64,000 nt of DNA from the NCBI GenBank assembly GCA_001612575.1, contig LJRV01000308.1, positions 36,753 to 100,752 of the forward strand, written 5' to 3'. Source of the DNA: Streptobacillus notomytis (GTDB lineage: Bacteria > Fusobacteriota > Fusobacteriia > Fusobacteriales > Leptotrichiaceae). The position numbers were made by a program, and so were the translations under genes. This document shows positions 61,887 to 64,000 of the stretch, piece after piece. Numbering within the stretch: position 1 is the first letter of the stretch; each line of letters starts with the position of its first letter. The notes beneath the pieces were generated by a model. That model had not been told where the DNA came from, ran no database searches, and saw only the letters and a program-made list of their open reading frames with translations.

Positions 61887-62224
61887 TAAGCCATTACTCC
61901 TAGTTTTTCTCCAGCCAATATATGATAATGAATATGATATACTGTTTGACCTGCATCAAAATTAATATTAGTTACAACCCTATATCCACTTTCATTTACA
62001 CCAAGTAATCTTGCGACTTTTGCTACTGTTAATTGTAATTTTCCTAATAAAATTACATCTTCTTCAGTCGCATCATCTAAATTTTTAATTTCTTTTTTAG
62101 GTATTACTAGTACATGAATTTTAGCTGCGGGAAAAATATCTTCAAAAGCTAAAAACTCGTCATCTTCATATACTATTTTAGCAGGTAATTCTTTATCTAT
62201 TATTTTTTTAAATATAGTTGACAT
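61886..62224 (-). CDS. HIT-family nucleotide-binding protein (HinT-like)
   Basis: 112 residues. The N-terminal TIFKKIIDKELPAKIVYEDDEFLAFEDI and the histidine triad TVYHIHYHILAGEK (HxHxH) are typical of HinT/PKCI-type phosphoramidate hydrolases. I use ATG 62222-62224, which overlaps the rpiB stop (TAATG); the frame start at 62254 lies inside rpiB. Confidence 0.94.
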   Translation of the reverse strand: MSTIFKKIIDKELPAKIVYEDDEFLAFEDIFPAAKIHVLVIPKKEIKNLDDATEEDVILLGKLQLTVAKVARLLGVNESGYRVVTNINFDAGQTVYHIHYHILAGEKLGVMA

Positions 62225-62676
62225 TATTCTATCACTCCATTTCCACAAGAACACTCAATTTTTGAAACCCTATCACTATGTCTACCACCTTCAAAATCAG
62301 AGCTTAAAAAGGCATCTATACACGATTTTGCAAGTTCAATTCCTGTAACTCTTGCACCTAATACTAATATGTTTGCATCATTATGTTGTCTTGATAATCT
62401 TGCACATAATTCATTTGTAACCAAAGCTGCTCTAATTCCAGATATTCTATTTGCAGCTATTGATATTCCTATACCTGTTCCACATATCAATATTCCAAAA
62501 TCTGCATTTTTATCTAATATATTTTTTGAAACTCCTTTAGCTATATCTGGATAATCTACAGAATCTATGCTATCAGTCCCTATATTTAATACTTCAATTC
62601 CTTTTGATAATAAATAATCTACTAATTGATTTTTAAAATCAACACCTGAATGATCATTTCCTATTGCAATCTTCAT
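62224..62676 (-). CDS. rpiB: Ribose-5-phosphate isomerase B
   Basis: Interconverts ribose-5-P and ribulose-5-P in the pentose phosphate route. MKIAIGNDHSGVDFK, VDYPDIAKGV, the active-site Cys in LICGTGIGISIAANRISGIRAAL (in parts) and RQHNDANILVLGAR match the RpiB/LacAB family. 150 residues. ATG 62674-62676 with AAAGGTGATG upstream; the GTG at 62685 is less likely. Confidence 0.95.
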   Translation of the reverse strand: MKIAIGNDHSGVDFKNQLVDYLLSKGIEVLNIGTDSIDSVDYPDIAKGVSKNILDKNADFGILICGTGIGISIAANRISGIRAALVTNELCARLSRQHNDANILVLGARVTGIELAKSCIDAFLSSDFEGGRHSDRVSKIECSCGNGVIE

Positions 62677-62812
62677 ATTCATCACCTTTCGTTTATTTAA
62701 TATAAACTAATTTTAACATATATAAATTGAATTTTAAAGAAATAATAACATTTTTTGTTAATTTAAAAAATTTTTATAATCTAAATCATTTAACATTTTT
62801 TTACATTTTAAC

Positions 62813-63904
62813 CTATTTTTCCCAAGTATATTTCACTCCTGTTCTTATTCTATTACTAGTTCCTATATATCCAGTGTCTATAAATCCTATACTACTAAAA
62901 TATTCCATGTCTATACTAATTCTATTATTAAACTTATACTCCAGTTTTATTCTTGGTGTTAGTTCAGCATCCATTCTATATTGAATACCTTCATTATTTT
63001 GTGCTGCTTTTTTAATTTCATATCTATTATCTAAATAAGCAGATAATTTTCCCAGAACACTTATACTAGAATCATTTCCTAATTTTTTCTCAAATTCATA
63101 TCCTATATATGTTTCAACTACAAATCCATTATAATATCCAGTTTCTATTGCATAAGTAACATTATCATTACTTCCTCCACTGCTATTACTCATATTATTG
63201 CTATTAACAGTAATATTTTGGTTTCTTTTACTATAGTAATTAGAATATATACCAGATATTAATGTACCCTTGTAATCTTCACCTTTTAACAAATCATTTT
63301 TGTAATCCACTCCTGTACCAATTAATAGATAGTATGGAATTAATCTTCCATTTGTATTTGAATGCCACATAGATAACCATAAACCAAAATCACTAACTAA
63401 TGTAAAATTTTTACCAAAATCATACTTTAACTTAGTATCTAACTCATATCTATTTTCTTTTTGTTTTTGACTATTTGAAACTCCAAGATTATAATCTACA
63501 TAAAATGAACTATATCCACCTTTAACATTTATACCCAAATCTTTTATCTTTTTATTATACTCATACTTAAACCTTATTTTATTATACTCTAATTTTAATT
63601 CAGAATTACCAAACTCTTTAAAATTTAATCCAAATGATAACCATGTTTCTAATGTATTTAATGATACTTTATCATTAAGCTTATTTAAACCTATTCCTCC
63701 TGATAGTTTTAAAAATTCATATAAAGTTACTGATCCATTAAAGTCCTTACTATATCGTATTTGTTCATTATCAGATGAATATGATTCACTATGTATGTTA
63801 GAACTTAATTCAACCTTTACCTTCTTTGAGTTCTTAAAATCAAATATCTTACTACTAGATAGTGTTAAGCTTGATATCATGATTAATAAAAATATTCTCT
63901 TCAT
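62813..63904 (-). CDS. Outer-membrane beta-barrel protein
   Basis: 363 residues. Signal peptide (about 1-20: KRIFLLIMISSLTLSSS) followed by alternating hydrophobic/polar strands throughout (for example NKIRFKYEYNKKIKDLGINVKG, in parts) and a final strand RIRTGVKYTWEK. Tyr and Asn content is high, as expected for a large porin-like barrel. The family is not identified. It belongs to a tandem of outer-membrane genes: the next upstream gene ends only 15 bp away with another C-terminal beta strand. Confidence 0.82.
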   Translation of the reverse strand: MKRIFLLIMISSLTLSSSKIFDFKNSKKVKVELSSNIHSESYSSDNEQIRYSKDFNGSVTLYEFLKLSGGIGLNKLNDKVSLNTLETWLSFGLNFKEFGNSELKLEYNKIRFKYEYNKKIKDLGINVKGGYSSFYVDYNLGVSNSQKQKENRYELDTKLKYDFGKNFTLVSDFGLWLSMWHSNTNGRLIPYYLLIGTGVDYKNDLLKGEDYKGTLISGIYSNYYSKRNQNITVNSNNMSNSSGGSNDNVTYAIETGYYNGFVVETYIGYEFEKKLGNDSSISVLGKLSAYLDNRYEIKKAAQNNEGIQYRMDAELTPRIKLEYKFNNRISIDMEYFSSIGFIDTGYIGTSNRIRTGVKYTWEK

Positions 63905-63919
63905 CAATTTCCCCTTCCA

Positions 63920-64000
63920 CTACCATCTATATTCTACTTTTAAATCTGCTTTTACATTTGTTGCTTTATACTTTAACTGTTTGTCACTTTCCATCTTGGC
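63920..64000 (-). CDS. C-terminus of another outer-membrane beta-barrel protein (runs off window)
   Basis: Only 26 codons plus the TAG stop (63920-63922) are visible. They read ...KATNVKADLKVEYRW, an amphipathic strand ending in an aromatic residue, the classic C-terminal signal for insertion of outer-membrane barrels by the BAM complex. It is probably in one operon with the barrel gene that follows. Confidence 0.7.
   Translation of the reverse strand, partial: AKMESDKQLKYKATNVKADLKVEYRW

Noticed and set aside
1..64000. CRISPR array
   Set aside because: No regularly spaced direct repeats or cas genes were seen; repeated motifs found are terminators, coding repeats of the autotransporter head, and the adh operator copies.

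Overview
The window is very AT-rich chromosomal DNA from a diderm (outer-membrane) bacterium. It carries a trimeric autotransporter, OmpA-type and beta-barrel outer-membrane proteins and an RlpA-like protein, alongside features common in low-GC anaerobes: fused amino-acid and osmolyte ABC transporters, a lysine riboswitch, TGn-extended -10 promoters and strong AAGGAGG ribosome binding sites. Together these suggest a Fusobacteriota member, most likely Leptotrichiaceae (Sneathia/Streptobacillus-like). That placement is inference from gene style, not a database result.

Layout. 1-6.7 kb: a minus-strand housekeeping operon prfA-prmC-queA-rsmD-xseB-ispA-pgeF-small membrane protein-secA; secA runs off the left edge. 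6.8-9.3 kb: a divergent plus-strand pair, PTS EIIA and an S9 peptidase. 9.3-11.8 kb: a secreted amidase and an RlpA-like protein. 11.8-20.9 kb: a nine-gene operon led by a consensus promoter. It encodes a large possible sheath protein, a small possible tube protein, two FHA proteins, a degenerate PP2C-like membrane coiled-coil protein, a kinase-like protein and three unknowns. It looks like a contractile or type-VI-like apparatus with phospho-signalling, and is the most interesting block here. 21-27.1 kb: trmB, a SurA-N-like protein, tRNA-Leu, a trimeric autotransporter ending in an OmpA domain, and an amino-acid ABC transporter under a lysine riboswitch. 27.1-30.9 kb: PBP1A, rlmN, rph. 31-39.6 kb: an envelope and housekeeping operon (DUF1858, XRE regulator, glmM, methyltransferase, dut, trmN6-like, uppS, cdsA) that ends in two genes encoding a split and catalytically eroded CheA-like protein.

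39.7-46.8 kb: a HAD phosphatase and a membrane protein on the plus strand, then dnaN, a sigma factor, gpsA, plsY and an OpuC-type osmolyte transporter on the minus strand. 47.2-51.1 kb: an accessory island of decay, holding a LlaJI/McrBC-type restriction system broken by two frameshifts and two nonsense codons and the remnants of an AlbA_2/AAA-4-type regulator. 51.3-55.9 kb: rlmD-like methyltransferase, an M20 amidohydrolase with a divergent IclR regulator, acpS and tatD. 55.9-59.8 kb: tRNA-Ser and tRNA-Arg, a Panacea-type toxin-antitoxin candidate bracketed by two near-identical terminators, a J-domain membrane protein, a patatin phospholipase and an orphan ABC ATPase. 59.9-64 kb: a zinc alcohol dehydrogenase, a TrmH-type methyltransferase, a HIT protein, rpiB and outer-membrane barrel proteins.

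Two themes recur. Signalling-protein folds appear without their catalytic residues (PP2C-like, kinase-like, CheA-like). Surface and envelope genes are unusually dense. Most operons end in clear intrinsic terminators and many starts are translationally coupled (TAATG or ATGA overlaps).
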